DNA of 64,000 nt from Muricoccus harenae. Lineage in GTDB: Bacteria > Pseudomonadota > Alphaproteobacteria > Acetobacterales > Acetobacteraceae. Shown here piece by piece: positions 52,463 to 60,644 of the stretch. The position numbers and the translations under genes are program-made. The stretch is taken from positions 1 through 64,000 of the forward strand of contig NZ_WWDL01000030.1 in assembly GCF_009848505.1 (NCBI RefSeq), in the 5' to 3' direction. Under the pieces are notes generated by a model. The model had not been told where the DNA came from and ran no database searches. It saw only the letters and a list, made by a program, of their open reading frames with translations. Every line of letters starts with the position of its first letter. Positions within the stretch are counted from its first letter, which is position 1.

Positions 52463-54078
52463 GCGCGGTTGAGGACGTGCGGCGTTTCGACGCCGTGGAG
52501 ATCGAGCTGCTCTGGCGGCGCCTCATCTCCCTTGTTGATGAGGCGGCGGCAGCGCTGGTGCGCACCAGCTTCTCCACCCTGGTGCGGGAGAGCTACGACT
52601 TCTCGTGCGTGGTGACGGATGCCGATGGACAATCCCTGGTGCAGGCCACGGAAAGCATCCCGAGCTTCATCGGCACCCTGCCTGAGACGGTGAAGCACTT
52701 CATCCGGCACTTCCCGGAGGAGAGCTTGCAGCCCGGCGACGTGCTGATCACCAACGATCTCTGGCTCGGCACCGGCCACCTGCCCGACATCACCGTGGCT
52801 AAGCCGATCTTCCGCAACGGCAGGCTGGTGGCGTTCAGCGCCTCCACCGCCCATGCGCCCGACATTGGCGGCAAGATCCGCAGCCCAGAGCCGCGCGAGG
52901 TCTTCGAGGAGGGCCTTCAGATCCCGCCCATGAAGCTGCTGCGCGCCGGCCAGCAGGACGACACGCTGGTCTCGATCATCCGCAAGAACGTGCGCACGCC
53001 CGACCAGACCATGGGTGACCTCTGGGCCCAGGTTGTGGCGCTGGACTTGATGGAGGAGCGGCTCCTGATCCTCATGGAGCAGGCCGGGCTGGACCACCTG
53101 CGCGACCTCGCGGCCGAAATCCACACACGCTGCGAGACGGCAATGCGCGCTGCGATCGCGGCTCTGCCGGACGGCACCTATACCAGCTCCCTCCAGACGG
53201 ACGGGCTGATGGACAAGCCCATCACCCTGCGCCTGGCCCTGTCGATCCAGGGCGACACCATCACGGCCGATTTCACCGGCACGGACCCGCAGGTGGACCG
53301 CGCGATCAACTGCGCCCTCTGCTACACCTATGCCATGACCATGTATGGGGTGAAGGTCTGCACCAGCCCCAACCTGCCGAACAACGAGGGCGCCTGGCGC
53401 CCCATCCGCATCGAGGCCCCGGCCGGCTGCATCGTGAACCCGGTCTTTCCGGCCTCTGGCGGCTCCCGCATGCTGATCGGGCACTACATCCCCATGCTCG
53501 TCTTCGGCTGCCTTGGCCAGGTGGTGCCGGAGCGGGTGATGGCGGCCTGTGGATCGCCCATGTGGGGCATGAACCAGTCCGGCGTTAACGCCGCCGGCAA
53601 GCCCTACGCCAACATGTTCTTCTTCAACGGCGGCATGGGGGCGAATATGCAAGGCGACGGCATCTCCTGCCTATCCTGGCCCTCCAACGTCTCCTCCACG
53701 CCCGTCGAGATCACGGAGCATATTGCTCCGCTGCGGGTGCACCATAAGCGGCTGCGCCCGAACAGCGGCGGCCCCGGCCGCCACCGAGGCGGACTGGGGC
53801 AGGAAGTGCTGATCGAAAGCCGGTCCGAAACCCCGATCGCTGTCTCGTTCCTGGCCGAGCGCACCCTCTTCCCGGCGTTCGGGATCGAAGGCGGGGAAGC
53901 CGGGGCGCCTGGTCTCCTGCACATCAACGGACAGGCCGTGGATCCCAAGCGACAGTATGTACTGCTGAGGGGAGACACCGTGCTGATGGGCACCCCCGGT
54001 GGAGGTGGACATGGTCCGGCCTCCGAACGAGGGGCCAGCGCGTTGCAGGCAGATCGGCGCGCCAGATACGTCGCGTAG
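52459..54078 (+). CDS. Hydantoinase B/oxoprolinase family protein, HyuB subunit (operon D)
   Basis: A 539-residue HyuB subunit with the same blocks as the operon C copy: FDAVEIELLWRRLISLVDEA, RTSFSTLVRESYDFSCVV, DVLITNDLWLGTGHLPDI, STAHAPDIGGKI and a glycine-rich end (GTPGGGGHGPASERG). It is last in operon D, so the gene order (A then B) is the reverse of that in operon C (B then A). Confidence 0.9.
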   Translation: MSAVEDVRRFDAVEIELLWRRLISLVDEAAAALVRTSFSTLVRESYDFSCVVTDADGQSLVQATESIPSFIGTLPETVKHFIRHFPEESLQPGDVLITNDLWLGTGHLPDITVAKPIFRNGRLVAFSASTAHAPDIGGKIRSPEPREVFEEGLQIPPMKLLRAGQQDDTLVSIIRKNVRTPDQTMGDLWAQVVALDLMEERLLILMEQAGLDHLRDLAAEIHTRCETAMRAAIAALPDGTYTSSLQTDGLMDKPITLRLALSIQGDTITADFTGTDPQVDRAINCALCYTYAMTMYGVKVCTSPNLPNNEGAWRPIRIEAPAGCIVNPVFPASGGSRMLIGHYIPMLVFGCLGQVVPERVMAACGSPMWGMNQSGVNAAGKPYANMFFFNGGMGANMQGDGISCLSWPSNVSSTPVEITEHIAPLRVHHKRLRPNSGGPGRHRGGLGQEVLIESRSETPIAVSFLAERTLFPAFGIEGGEAGAPGLLHINGQAVDPKRQYVLLRGDTVLMGTPGGGGHGPASERGASALQADRRARYVA

Positions 54079-54502
54079 CTGCCGGTCCACATCACTCCAG
54101 ATCAGCCGAGGAAGTTCAGGCGGGCGATCAGGAGCGGCCCGCGCGCAGCCTGCTCCGCTGCACGCGCAAGCCGCTCAAGATTGAATGCCCGCCGCGCCTC
54201 GCTGGGAAGAGGCCAGTTTGAGGGACTGACCTGTCAAACCAAGGTGCTACACAAAGCGCATCACGCGCGCGGGGGCCACGGCTCCCGAACCCGCCAAGTT
54301 TACGGCGACACGCCGGCTGGCTGCGTTCGGCCAACATCCGTCACGCCGTTCTGCACCCGCCCCCCTCAACGCCCAGATCGCCCCGAACCCGACGGTGCAG
54401 AGATATCCTGGCCATGCTGACAATCCATCTCGGGAAACCTGGCAGCATGGCGTGATCTCCGGAAGCAGCGCGGCGGCTGAGGCGCCGTTGCGCTGGGCGC
54501 AG
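54079..54502. other. Gene-free stretch between convergent operons
   Basis: Nothing recognisable was found in about 420 bases separating the ends of HyuB (D) and TctC (E). No clear intrinsic terminator was seen either. Confidence 0.4.
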
Positions 54503-55483
54503 CTACTCTGGCTGCACGCCCGCTGCGCGCAGAATCGCCGTGTAGCGCTCGACCCCCTCGCGCACGAAGCTCATCACCTGCTCAGATGTCTCGAAGCCCC
54601 CTCGCGGCGCGACGCCAGCCATCTCGTTGAGCTTCGCGGTATTCTGCTGGATCGCTCCCCGGAAGGCGGCGCCGAGCGTGGCCACCACAGGCGCAGGAGT
54701 GCCAGCTGGCGCGAGGATGGGGAAGAACTCCTCGTGGATCAGGCCGGGCAGACCGGCCTCGGACGCGCTCGGCACATCGGGCAGGGCCGGGCTGCGATGC
54801 TGTGCAAGTACCGCGAGCGCGCGCAGCCCCCCGCCGCGGATCTGGCCGATCGATGATGCCATGGTCGGCGTGCCAAGCTGCGCTTCCCCGGCCATCAGTG
54901 CGGCGACGCTCGGTCCGCCTCCTCGGTAATGCACCACCTCAACCGGCACCTGGACGATGGAGCGGAGCAGTTCCCCGGCGAGGTGCACACCGCTGCCGAG
55001 GCCGGCCGTGGCCAGGTTGTAGCGGCCCGGAGCGGCCTTCAGCAGCGCCACCAACTCTTGCGCCGTCTGCGCCGGCAGTCGTGGATTGACGACAAGCACA
55101 TGCGGGGAGAAGCCGGCCATCGCCACGCCGACGAAATCGCTGACCGGGTTATAGGGCATACGTGCGACGATCGCCGGCACTGTCGCATGGGAACTGTTGA
55201 TGAGCACCGTGTAGCCATCCGGAGCCGAACGCGCGACATGCTCGGAGCCGACGACGCTGCCGGCCCCGGCGCGGTTCTCGATGACAACTGACTGACCGAA
55301 CGTCTGACCGGCGGCTTCCGCAATGATCCGCGCGACGATGTCGTTCGAGCCACCAGGGGCGAAGGGAACGATCATCCGGATCGGCCGCTCGGGCCGCCAA
55401 GCCTGCGCGGTCTGTGCACGGGCGACAGACGGCGAGAGGCCGGCAGCAAGGGTAAGGGTGAGGGCTTGGCGGCGGGTGGCCAT
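54503..55483 (-). CDS. TctC/Bug-type periplasmic solute receptor (E)
   Basis: A 326-residue TctC receptor with a Tat/Sec-like leader (MATRRQALTLTLAAGLSPS, cut near ARAQ). Landmarks: RMIVPFAPGGSNDIVARII, VVIENRAGAGSVVGSE, APDGYTVLINSSH, VEVVHYRGGGPSVAALMAG. It stands alone, with IS fragments upstream of its start and the HyuA/HyuB operon converging from the other side. An adjacent enzyme operon may have been lost to the IS events at 55.6-56.1 kb. Confidence 0.92.
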   Translation of the reverse strand: MATRRQALTLTLAAGLSPSVARAQTAQAWRPERPIRMIVPFAPGGSNDIVARIIAEAAGQTFGQSVVIENRAGAGSVVGSEHVARSAPDGYTVLINSSHATVPAIVARMPYNPVSDFVGVAMAGFSPHVLVVNPRLPAQTAQELVALLKAAPGRYNLATAGLGSGVHLAGELLRSIVQVPVEVVHYRGGGPSVAALMAGEAQLGTPTMASSIGQIRGGGLRALAVLAQHRSPALPDVPSASEAGLPGLIHEEFFPILAPAGTPAPVVATLGAAFRGAIQQNTAKLNEMAGVAPRGGFETSEQVMSFVREGVERYTAILRAAGVQPE

Positions 55484-55634
55484 CGAGAACGTCTCCCTGG
55501 TTTTGGTTGCGCTGCGCCCTGGAGGGGCGATGCGAGCCCTCTTATACCCGTTCCACGAGCTGCTGACTCGTTTGTGTGAGGCGTGGTTCGCAGGGGCGTG
55601 ATTTCGTGTTCTCCGGCTTAGCGGAAGTCACTGG

Positions 55635-55818
55635 ATGGGCGCGGCGGTGGTGACCTGGGCCAACATCAAGGGGGCGGAGCTGAGGCTTCTGGCGCGCCGG
55701 AATCAGGTTGGGCCAGTGTCGGCGCGGCTTATCGCGCTCGCAAATGTCCTGGACGGCATGAACCGAGAGGCGGCGGCCGGGGCTGCGGGGATGGATCGAC
55801 GAACGTTGCGGACCTGGC
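55635..55818 (+). mobile_element. IS630-family transposase N-terminal fragment
   Basis: About 60 residues match the N-terminal helix-turn-helix of IS630-type transposases: ELRLLARRNQVGPVSARLIA, then VLDGMNREAAAG and GMDRRTLRTWL. Homology stops abruptly where sequence of an IS5-type transposase begins on the other strand. Only a fragment survives, without the DDE catalytic domain. Confidence 0.7.
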
Positions 55819-56070
55819 TGTCGATGATCTCGGCAGTTGGCTGGGCCGCCCGTCCTGTTGCTATTCGCTGGCGCTCACGGAGCGCCGCGTTGAGCGTCTT
55901 CCAGGTGCCAGCTCGCCGCCATCTGGGATAATGCCAGTACACCGCAGGCCAAGGCGGAAACTCATGCGGGATGGTCCGCCTGCAGTGCAGGAGTGAGGAG
56001 TGGACGCAAGATGGCCCACTCGCCACCGCGCAGTTCAGAGAAACAGGGTTCGGACCACATCCAAGCCAGA
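55819..56070 (-). mobile_element. IS5-family transposase fragment
   Basis: On the minus strand, in two frames, an IS5-type N-terminus is visible: LRGGEWAILRPLLTPAL at about 56035-55985, then after a deletion FPPWPAVYWHYPRWRRAGTW and PTAEIIDSQ, the last at about 55850-55824. The segment between (normally the region with the R-x-G-x-x-W-R-x-LP motif) is missing and the catalytic domain is absent. It abuts the IS630 fragment without a gap. Confidence 0.7.
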
Positions 56071-56267
56071 TCGTCGCTGGCCGGCCGCCTGCCGCACCAC
56101 TTGATGCGAAAAAGAATCACCAAACGCCCTCCCGGAGGCCGACGCGCATCTTTCCTCCCAAGAGGCGCGCCCAAAACCGCACGGAGGTCCCCCCATAGCC
56201 GTCCACCGTCAGTCAGCGGTGACCTGAACGAAGATCAGCTTTCCTCTGCTCTCCGGCCGAAAGCGGC

Positions 56268-56302
56268 CTTTCGGCTTTCGGCTTTCGGCTTTCGGCTTTC
56301 GG
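56268..56302. repeat. Five tandem copies of a 7-bp unit
   Basis: CTTTCGG is repeated five times without interruption. A reverse-complement copy (CCGAAAG) lies just upstream at about 56257-56263, so the array can fold back on it. The array sits in about 390 bases of non-coding DNA before the metallo-hydrolase gene; slippage would change copy number. Confidence 0.9.
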
Positions 56303-56458
56303 CTAGATTTACCCCTTCCGCTTCGCGGCCATGTTGGTCATCTCTGCTCCGCGGTAAGCTCCTCGAAAGCGGCCTTGGCGCGCCGGTATTCGGACGGTCG
56401 AGATTTGTGGAAAGGCGGGGCCGTTGACCACTCAGGCCCGGCATGGCAGGGCGGGTCC

Positions 56459-57124
56459 ATGCCCCAGCTCCAGGCCGCACAGATCCCGGTCACGCCATTT
56501 CAACAGAACTGCGCCCTGATCTGGGACGCGGAAACCGGACGCGGCACGGTAATCGACCCGGGCGGTGACGTGCCGCGCATCCTGGCCGCGCTGGATAAGG
56601 CCGGGTTCAAGGTGGACCGCATCCTCCTCACGCACGGCCACCTGGACCATGCCGGCGGTGCCGCCGCGCTGAAGCGCGAGTTGGAGGCGCGGCAGGGTGA
56701 CGCCGTCCCGATCGAGGGGCCAGACCGCCGCGATGCCTTCCTCCTCGAAGGCTTGGCCGATCAGGGCACGCGCTTCGGAATCGAGGGGCTGGAGAGCGTG
56801 ACTCCCGACCGCTGGCTGGCGGAGGGCGACAAGGTCTCCGTCGCTGGGCAGGACTTCGCGGTGCTGCACTGCCCCGGCCACACGCCCGGCCACGTGGCCT
56901 TCGTCTCCACCGCGCTCGGTATTGCGTTGGTGGGGGACGTGATCTTCCGCGGCTCAGTGGGGCGCACCGACTTCCCCTATGGCGACCACGCCGCGCTCAT
57001 CGCGGCAATAGAAGACAAACTGCTGCCGCTGGGCGACGAAATCCGCTTCCTCTGCGGCCACGGCCCGGGCTCCAGCTTCGGCGAGGAGCGCCGGTCCAAC
57101 CCATTCCTCAAGGGCCGGGGCTGA
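56459..57124 (+). CDS. MBL-fold metallo-hydrolase, glyoxalase II-like (YcbL type)
   Basis: A 221-residue single-domain metallo-beta-lactamase fold protein. The metal motif THGHLDHAGG is at about residues 57-66, the next histidine is in CPGHTPGHVAF, the bridging aspartate in LVGDVIFRGSVGRTD and the last histidine in CGHGPGSSFGEE. It resembles YcbL/GloB2, which hydrolyse S-lactoylglutathione or related thioesters in the cytosol. The ATG at 56459 matches the family start and has GGGCGGG upstream. It is monocistronic. Confidence 0.87.
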   Translation: MPQLQAAQIPVTPFQQNCALIWDAETGRGTVIDPGGDVPRILAALDKAGFKVDRILLTHGHLDHAGGAAALKRELEARQGDAVPIEGPDRRDAFLLEGLADQGTRFGIEGLESVTPDRWLAEGDKVSVAGQDFAVLHCPGHTPGHVAFVSTALGIALVGDVIFRGSVGRTDFPYGDHAALIAAIEDKLLPLGDEIRFLCGHGPGSSFGEERRSNPFLKGRG

Positions 57125-57871
57125 GGCGCGGTCTTCGGTCTTTGTCAGAAGAGCCTCTTCAACCGCTCCGGTGATTCCGCGCCCACTCGGCACTGACGAA
57201 GTCCTTCGTGTCGTCGTGCGGCGGCTCGACGCGCTGCCCTCTTACGCGCGCCGATTGGCAGTGCACCTCGCGGCGGTGTGAGACGCCTGTTAACGATCGA
57301 GTTCCGCTGCCGCCAATTCCGCCACCTGCAGGTCGGTCGGCGCCGGCTCGCCGTCCTCCAGGAAGCACGCCGCGGAAAGGCCACACCAAACTTGGATTCA
57401 AAGCAGTAGGCGTTCCCGCTCCGGCGCCGCAGACTCCGTCACGATCGTAAGGCGCCGGGCGAAGTGCCCAGGCTAAGTGGCCACCCAGCGGGTTGGATCA
57501 GCCAGGCCGGGATTGCTGAAGATGTTGGTGAAGTCGAAACCGTGCCCGCCCGCCAAGCGCTTGATGTCGATACGGCTCCACGGCTGCTTTGGCTCACTTG
57601 CAAGGGTAGTCAAACCCCAGAAGGATAACTCTGGGCAGTAGATGGCACTGTCCGCTCTGCTGTTGCCCGGTCTTGAAAGCCGGCATTCCGTTATCCAGCA
57701 AGTCCCGCCACGGCGGATCTCCGCCCTTGCCGGACGGTGACGGGTGTCTGGCTGGCATTCAGAAGCAAATATCACTGAAGCACGAATCTTGAACGGCGAA
57801 CTTGGCGATGGATAGGATGTGGCCGCGGCCAAGCCAGCAGGGCTGCCGCGAAGAAGCGTGGAATGCGCCCG
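57125..57871. other. Gene-free stretch
   Basis: About 750 bases with no gene that can be supported. A minus-strand frame of 119 codons (57473-57832) ends as DIKRLAGGHGFDFTN and has no recognisable domain; another minus-strand frame near 57300 reads LEDGEPAPTDLQVAELAA, which looks protein-like but is soon stopped. The stretch may be gene debris. Confidence 0.4.
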
Positions 57872-58666
57872 TCAAGGGCTCCTGGCCTGAGGCCGCTCCG
57901 CGCCTCTTTCAGCCGCCGCCAGGAACAGGCAAACCTCCGTGAGGTTCCGCACGAGGTCCCCTCTGCGGCTTTCCACCTCTTCCAGTGGGCCACCCAGCCC
58001 AATGGCAAGCGGCGGCTGGTCCTGTAGTGACGGCAACGGCATGGCAAGCACGCTCTGGCCCGGAACCATCGATCCCGCACTCTCTGTCCATCCTCGTGCT
58101 CGGCTTATACGCAGGTCGGTGAAGAAGGCACCCAGCCTCAGACGCAGCGCCGGGTCGTGCTCCTCGGCGTTGGCGCGGCGTAGGATGCGGGTGACTTCAT
58201 CATCCGGCTTCAGCATCAGCAGCGCCTTGCCGACTGCGGCCCGGGTGACGGGGCGCAGCATGCCGGCGCGCATGTTCTCATCTCCCGGCAGGTCCGGACG
58301 TCGCAGGGTCAATATGTACTGCACGTGCGCCTGGCGCTGAAGGCCGATGAGAACGCTCATGCCTGTGCGGGCGCGCAACTGCTCCATCAATCGAAGCAGG
58401 CTACTGTCACCTAGCAACCGGTCCTGCAGCCATCCCCCGAGCAACATCACGCGTAGCGTCGGGCGGTAACGCCGATCCTCGGGATCCTGCTCGAGATAGC
58501 CCATCCGCGCCAGCCCGGCGAGCAGCACTGATGTACTCGACAATGGTGCGCCGAGACGCCGCGCGAGCTCGCTCACACCTGCTGCACGATGCGCCTCGGC
58601 AAAAAACTCCAGCACCTCGATCGTACGCCGGGCGGACTTAACCGCAATGCCCTCGGCCAACTCCAT
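57872..58666 (-). CDS. IclR-family regulator
   Basis: A 264-residue IclR regulator. The winged helix is in residues about 10-70 (SARRTIEVLEFFAEAHRAAG, LARRLGAPLSSTSVLLAGL), and the GAF-like effector domain follows (TRAAVGKALLML). The ATG at 58666 has GGGGAGG at ideal spacing, while the longer frame to 58687 has no ribosome site. It diverges from the TctC, hydratase, CoA-transferase, lyase operon and almost certainly controls it. A 16-bp palindrome just before its ribosome site is a candidate autoregulatory operator. Confidence 0.9.
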   Translation of the reverse strand: MELAEGIAVKSARRTIEVLEFFAEAHRAAGVSELARRLGAPLSSTSVLLAGLARMGYLEQDPEDRRYRPTLRVMLLGGWLQDRLLGDSSLLRLMEQLRARTGMSVLIGLQRQAHVQYILTLRRPDLPGDENMRAGMLRPVTRAAVGKALLMLKPDDEVTRILRRANAEEHDPALRLRLGAFFTDLRISRARGWTESAGSMVPGQSVLAMPLPSLQDQPPLAIGLGGPLEEVESRRGDLVRNLTEVCLFLAAAERGAERPQARSP

Positions 58667-58681
58667 CCGTGCCTCCCCAAA

Positions 58682-58697
58682 CTTCACATACGTGAAG
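58682..58697. promoter_or_regulatory. Candidate IclR operator
   Basis: CTTCAC-ATAC-GTGAAG, a perfect 6-bp inverted repeat with a 4-base spacer, sits 15 bases before the iclR start in the divergent interval shared with the TctC (F) operon. Size and position fit an IclR-type site. Confidence 0.5.
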
Positions 58698-58773
58698 GGT
58701 CCAGAAGCCTAAATCCGTGCCAAGAATGGGGCAATGGCGCCGGGCGAACCGGCCTGGAAAGGGGAAACGCTGC

Positions 58774-59772
58774 ATGAGCCAACCAGGATTGTCCCTTAGC
58801 CGCCGCAGCATGCTGGGCGCTGGATTTGTCTCGCTGGCACTGGTCACGTCGAAGACCGCACGCGCGGATTTTCCGGACAAGCCCATTCGGCTGATCGTGC
58901 CCTATGGCGGCGGCGGGCAGACGGACATCGTGTCGCGCCTCGTTGCCGAAGCGATCGGCCAGCGCCTAGGCCAGCAGCTGCTGGTCGACAACCGGCCAGG
59001 CGCGGCCGGAAATCTCGCGGCTGAGATGACTGCACGAGCGCCAGCAGATGGATATACCATCATGGTCGGCTCGACTGGTCCCTTCGGCGGCGTGAACGCC
59101 GCCCTCTATAAGAATCTCGGCTATGATTGGCAGAAAGATTTCAGTCTCATCGGGCTGTTCTGCACCACGCCAAATGTTCTGCTGATCAATACCTCCGCCA
59201 TCCCAGCGAAGACGCTGCCGGAGTTCATCGATATTGTGAAAGCACGCCCCAACGAGCTGAACTTCGCTTCCTCTGGCATTGGCGCCACAACTCATCTGTC
59301 AATGGAACTGTTGCTGGAGCGCGCTGGCTTGCAAATGGTGCATGTGCCTTACCGGCAGAGCACCCAAGGCATGACCGACCTCCTCGCCGGTCGTGTGCAG
59401 GCGCGCTGCCTGGGTCTGCCGGAGGCTGAGCCGGTGAAGAACGACCCACGTATCCGCGCACTGGCTGTCACCAGCGTCGAGCGAAGCCACAACTGGCAGG
59501 ACGTGCCTGCTATCGCCGAAACCATGCCAGGGTTCATCGGAGTGAATGAGTTCGGCCTGGCAGCACCAGCAAAGACACCTCCAGAGATCATTGCCCGCAT
59601 CAGCACAGCGCTGAACGACGCGCTCGAGAGCCCCGTTCTGCAAGCCAGCTTCCGGCGTGTTGGGGCCGTTCCCGCAAGGCCCAACTCGCCGGAGAGCTTC
59701 ACCGCATATTTGCGGGAACGCAGCGCAGTCTGGACCGGCTTGATCCAGCGCCTGGGACTTTCCGTCGAATGA
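58774..59772 (+). CDS. TctC/Bug-type periplasmic solute receptor (F)
   Basis: A 332-residue TctC receptor with a Tat-like leader (SLSRRSMLGAGFVSLALV, cut near ARAD). Landmarks: RLIVPYGGGGQTDIVSRLV, VDNRPGAAGNLAAEM, ADGYTIMVGST, MVHVPYRQSTQGMTDLLAG. AGGGGAAA lies about 8 bases before the ATG at 58774. It is the first gene of the itaconate-type operon and its stop overlaps the hydratase start by four bases, an unusually tight link between a transport receptor and a catabolic enzyme. Confidence 0.92.
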   Translation: MSQPGLSLSRRSMLGAGFVSLALVTSKTARADFPDKPIRLIVPYGGGGQTDIVSRLVAEAIGQRLGQQLLVDNRPGAAGNLAAEMTARAPADGYTIMVGSTGPFGGVNAALYKNLGYDWQKDFSLIGLFCTTPNVLLINTSAIPAKTLPEFIDIVKARPNELNFASSGIGATTHLSMELLLERAGLQMVHVPYRQSTQGMTDLLAGRVQARCLGLPEAEPVKNDPRIRALAVTSVERSHNWQDVPAIAETMPGFIGVNEFGLAAPAKTPPEIIARISTALNDALESPVLQASFRRVGAVPARPNSPESFTAYLRERSAVWTGLIQRLGLSVE

Positions 59773-60644
59773 GCCCCGCAGACGATATCGCCGCCGCGCT
59801 GCCGGAGCTGGAGAGCTGGATCGGCCGCTCCCGCTTGGTGCCTGAGGACATCGCACTTTCGGCCGTGCGTCGTGCCGCCGCGACCTTTGACCTGGATCCT
59901 GACGGCTTCAAGCCCGGGGATGAGCTGCCGCCTCACTGGTACAGCCTGTTCTTTGCAGACATGCCGCGGCAGTCGGTGATCGGACATGACGGGCACCCAA
60001 AGAAGGGCGCGTTTCTGCCGCCGATTCCACTCCCGCGCCGCATGGGCGCCGGCCGCCGGGTGCGCTTCATGGGCAATCTGCGTGTCGGCGATGCTGCGGC
60101 CAAAAAGGTTGAAGTTGCAGCCATCACGCCCAAGGCAGGTCGCACCGGGCAGATTGTGGTGCTGACCATGCGCCAAACTATCATCGCACGTGGCAAGACA
60201 CTGGCGGTGGACGAATTTGACGCGATCTATCGCGAAGCCGTCGCGGCAGGCACTGCCAGCAAGACCTCGCCCCCCGCTGCAGCGCCCGCAGATTCTGTTT
60301 GGTCGGACACGGTCTTCCTCGATCCGGTGCTGGTCTTCCGTTACAGCGCCATCACCTGGAATGCGCATCGCATCCACTACGATGCGGATTATGCGCGCGG
60401 CGAGGAAGGCTATCCCACCGTGGTGCAGAATGGCGGCCTGACCATGCATTTGTTGCTGGATTCTGCACTGAAGCGGGCCCCCGGCCGACTTGCTGGCTAC
60501 AGCGCGCGCCTGGCGCGGCCGCTCTTTGTAGGTGACGGCGTGACCTTTCATGGCGCCGCACCTGAAGGCAGGACGATGCGGGCCTGGGCGGCTGACAAGG
60601 ACGGGTTGTTGGCTGCGGAAATGACGCTGGAGTTCGAAGCATGA
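59769..60644 (+). CDS. MaoC-family hydratase, itaconyl-CoA/mesaconyl-C4-CoA hydratase type
   Basis: A 291-residue double hot-dog protein: an N-terminal FAS1-type dehydratase region (about residues 1-145, with WYSLFFADMPRQSVIGHDGH) and a C-terminal MaoC domain whose active-site stretch is YSAITWNAHRIHYDADYA. Relatives include the itaconyl-CoA hydratase of Pseudomonas and mesaconyl-C4-CoA hydratases, which hydrate a C5 dicarboxyl-CoA to citramalyl-CoA. Overlaps of four bases join it to the TctC gene before it and the CoA-transferase after it. The assignment to itaconate rests on the whole operon, not on this gene alone. Confidence 0.82.
   Translation: MSPADDIAAALPELESWIGRSRLVPEDIALSAVRRAAATFDLDPDGFKPGDELPPHWYSLFFADMPRQSVIGHDGHPKKGAFLPPIPLPRRMGAGRRVRFMGNLRVGDAAAKKVEVAAITPKAGRTGQIVVLTMRQTIIARGKTLAVDEFDAIYREAVAAGTASKTSPPAAAPADSVWSDTVFLDPVLVFRYSAITWNAHRIHYDADYARGEEGYPTVVQNGGLTMHLLLDSALKRAPGRLAGYSARLARPLFVGDGVTFHGAAPEGRTMRAWAADKDGLLAAEMTLEFEA

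Noticed and set aside
56268-56302. Heptamer array considered as a CRISPR or satellite array
   Set aside because: The units are 7 bases and contiguous with no spacers, and no cas genes are present.
57473-57832. 119-codon minus-strand frame before the IclR gene
   Set aside because: No recognisable domain, no clear ribosome site and composition unlike the neighbouring genes.
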